From the NCBI GenBank assembly GCA_001464575.1, contig LNFE01000205.1, forward strand, positions 1-33,479: 33,479 nucleotides of DNA, read 5' to 3'. Made by a program: the position numbers and the translations under genes. Each line of letters starts with the position of its first letter. Position 1 is the first letter of the stretch. Under the pieces are notes generated by a model, which saw only the letters and a program-made list of their open reading frames with translations, ran no database searches and was not told where the DNA came from. Positions 32,266 through 33,479 of this stretch are shown in pieces. The stretch is from Acidobacteria bacterium Ga0077553. GTDB lineage: Bacteria; Acidobacteriota; Terriglobia; Bryobacterales; Bryobacteraceae.

Positions 32266-32481
32266 GGCGGGTTACTCCGTGGCTAGAATTTACAGGCGTC
32301 TCGCGGGGGCGAGGACCTGCTTCCACGATGGGGCGTAGGCGCGGGCAACTGTTTCCCGGAAGTTGGCGAGTAGCTGCAAGTTATTGAATTCACGCTAGTT
32401 ATTCCTCGCAAATATTTTCGAATAGTCCGTGACTCGCTTTAGGCGGCGGGAGATTGTCACGAAACTGTCGTCACTTTTCTC

Positions 32482-32510
32482 TTTACAATTGGTTCGTTCT
32501 GACCTAACCT
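32482..32510 (+). promoter_or_regulatory. Sigma-70-like promoter (TTTACA-N17-TAACCT)
   Basis: The -35 TTTACA (32482-32487) matches five of six consensus bases. After exactly 17 bases comes TAACCT (32505-32510). The predicted start near 32517 coincides with an inverted repeat. This is the best-formed promoter seen in the window and it points to the TTCC-repeat gene. Confidence 0.5.
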
Positions 32511-32516
32511 TTGAAA

Positions 32517-32533
32517 ACGGTTGTTTGAACCGT
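32517..32533. repeat. Inverted repeat ACGGTT-GTTTG-AACCGT
   Basis: Perfect 6-base arms with a 5-base spacer at the predicted transcript start and 12 bases before the ATG at 32546. It could be a repressor operator or form a 5' mRNA hairpin. Confidence 0.35.
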
Positions 32534-32545
32534 AACTGATCGGCG

Positions 32546-33094
32546 ATGTTATTCGCTGGTTGGAGATCGACACTCGCTGCAGAGTCGGACTTTGGCTGTA
32601 GTTCTACGAGCTCTTATGTCGATTTCCTTCCTTCCTTCCTTCCTTCCTTCCTTCCTATAGGATGCCTTCTGCTTCTGGCTTCGTCCTTGATGGCGCAGAA
32701 GCCGGCATCCGCTCCGCTACCGTCTCCGGACGCGGTTGATCTCGGTCAGCTCTACGAGCGCGTCCTCGTCGTTTGCCCCTTAGTCGGCAAAGGGACTTAC
32801 GCCGACCCCAAGCGGCCCGCCCTCGTTCCCCTGCAAGTCAAAGCCAACGGCGCCCGCGGACTCGATGTCGTCCGTGGCTTCGCCTGGGTCCCCTCCGACG
32901 ACGGTAAACAAGCCATCGTCGAGATCATTCTCCGCGACGAAACCTCTCTCAGCGAGTTTAAACGGGCCTCCGGCGCCGTTGCCGAGGCCGTCCTTTATGA
33001 ACGCGGCAAGCAGTCTCCTTCCGTGGTCGACGAGGCCCTGCGACGAGTCAAGAAAGACTTCGATCGCAACACCCTCCGCGCCGTCGCCCCGTAA
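32546..33094 (+). CDS. Secreted protein of unknown function with TTCC-repeat signal region
   Basis: 182 aa in the current frame from ATG 32546. The N-terminus is odd: a polar stretch of about 26 residues, then the repeat-encoded FLPSFLPSFLP leading into the hydrophobic core GCLLLLASSLMAQ of a signal peptide. The mature part (LYERVLVVCPLVGKGTYADP, GFAWVPSDDGKQAIVEIILR, DEALRRVKKDFDRNTL) has alpha/beta character but no recognised family. A second ATG at 32616 would give a better signal peptide (MSISFLPS), but with eight repeats it runs into TAG at 32658. Adding one TTCC unit, or removing two, would put it in frame. So the present copy may be in an 'off' or altered state. It is followed after 20 bases by another secreted protein. 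Confidence 0.6.
   Translation: MLFAGWRSTLAAESDFGCSSTSSYVDFLPSFLPSFLPIGCLLLLASSLMAQKPASAPLPSPDAVDLGQLYERVLVVCPLVGKGTYADPKRPALVPLQVKANGARGLDVVRGFAWVPSDDGKQAIVEIILRDETSLSEFKRASGAVAEAVLYERGKQSPSVVDEALRRVKKDFDRNTLRAVAP
32624..32655 (+). repeat. Tetranucleotide tandem repeat (TTCC)8 at the 5' end of a gene
   Basis: Eight exact copies of TTCC, not diverged, inside the signal-peptide coding region of the gene at 32546-33094. Because the unit is four bases, each gain or loss shifts the frame. This is the structure used for slipped-strand phase variation in other bacteria. Confidence 0.85.
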
Positions 33095-33114
33095 CCCCAT
33101 AGGAGATTGCACCC

Positions 33115-33479
33115 ATGAGACTCTGCGCCTGCCTGCTTACCCTCATCCTCGCCCCCGCATCACTCTCCGCAGCCTATACTTACTGGCTGACAGACTACTT
33201 CCCCGGAGTGAACACCACCACCTGGCACGACAACCAGCCCGTCTCAGGTGGGGCCAATGGCCTCTACTCCAATGGGTCTCCAGATGGTTCCGTGATTCTG
33301 AAGACCGCCGTGCCCGATGGGACTGGCGAGTATGAGGTGCGCGCGAAGCTAAAACTGCCAAGCAGCGGCGGGTCCTACATTCTCTATCTGCGTGCCAGTA
33401 ACAATGCGCAGATCATTCCTAACGGTACGCCCATCGGGCAGTTCATTGCCTTGGAAGTGAAGGACCCCACGTATACAAA
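33115..33479 (+). CDS. Secreted protein, N-terminal part (runs off the window)
   Basis: ATG 33115 has AGGAG 9 bases upstream. The open frame continues to the window end (121 codons) without a stop. Residues 1-19 are a signal peptide (MRLCACLLTLILAPASLSAA). The visible mature part (YWLTDYFPGVNTTTWHDNQP, GLYSNGSPDGSVILKT, YEVRAKLKLPSSGGSYILYL) reads as a beta-sandwich of the concanavalin/laminin-G-like type, as found at the start of large surface or repeat proteins. The family cannot be fixed from this fragment. It follows the TTCC-repeat gene by 20 bases and may share its transcript. Confidence 0.75.
   Translation, partial: MRLCACLLTLILAPASLSAAYTYWLTDYFPGVNTTTWHDNQPVSGGANGLYSNGSPDGSVILKTAVPDGTGEYEVRAKLKLPSSGGSYILYLRASNNAQIIPNGTPIGQFIALEVKDPTYT

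Overview
The window looks like chromosomal DNA of a GC-rich acidobacterium, most likely of the Solibacter/Bryobacter group. This is inferred from gene content and not from a marker gene: two very large Oar-type TonB-dependent receptors with an N-terminal carboxypeptidase-regulatory domain, a member of the paralogous small-protein family with an N-terminal 'NG(A)KS-GP-T-GK-S-NA' signature, a VIT/VWA protein under an ECF sigma/anti-sigma pair, and secreted RidA and sugar-isomerase-like proteins. No rRNA, tRNA or CRISPR array was seen.

Layout. 3-875: 3' end of a uvrA-type gene. 861-1745 (-): HNH/AP2 protein with a strong hairpin in its leader. 1991-3715 (+): secreted gluzincin-type zinc protease. 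3712-7217 (-): ECF sigma, anti-sigma and VIT-VWA operon. 7252-13782 (+): a long co-directional block with an unknown membrane-anchored protein, a quinone oxidoreductase, Xaa-Pro peptidase, accB-accC, an HI0933-like flavoprotein, a secreted YCII-domain protein and uridine kinase. 13707-18634 (-): an Oar-like receptor followed by a translationally coupled polytopic membrane protein. 18650-20495: accessory DNA with a 370-base gene-free stretch, a VapBC toxin-antitoxin pair and a decayed IS4-type transposase. 20496-23834 (+): a tightly coupled cassette of M4-like metallopeptidase, 67-residue protein and ComEC-like metallo-beta-lactamase-fold hydrolase, the best candidate here for an undescribed system. 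23869-25410 (+): PhoD-type phosphatase. 25415-30827 (-): sugar-isomerase-like protein, two RidA proteins (one exported), then a second Oar-like receptor. 30880-32265 (-): decayed accessory genes, namely a nucleotidyltransferase-like pseudogene, its small partner and a frameshifted family protein. 32482-33479 (+): a promoter, a gene whose 5' part carries eight TTCC repeats (a candidate phase-variable locus), and the start of a secreted protein that runs off the window.

How the parts fit. Housekeeping functions (DNA repair, fatty-acid synthesis, uridine salvage, peptide turnover) are interleaved with cell-envelope genes (Oar receptors, VIT-VWA, PhoD, secreted protease) and small conflict or mobile modules. 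Many operon-leading genes have a TANNNT -10-like element only 6-9 bases before the start codon and no Shine-Dalgarno sequence, while others have a clear AGGAG. This suggests that leaderless and leadered translation coexist in this genome.
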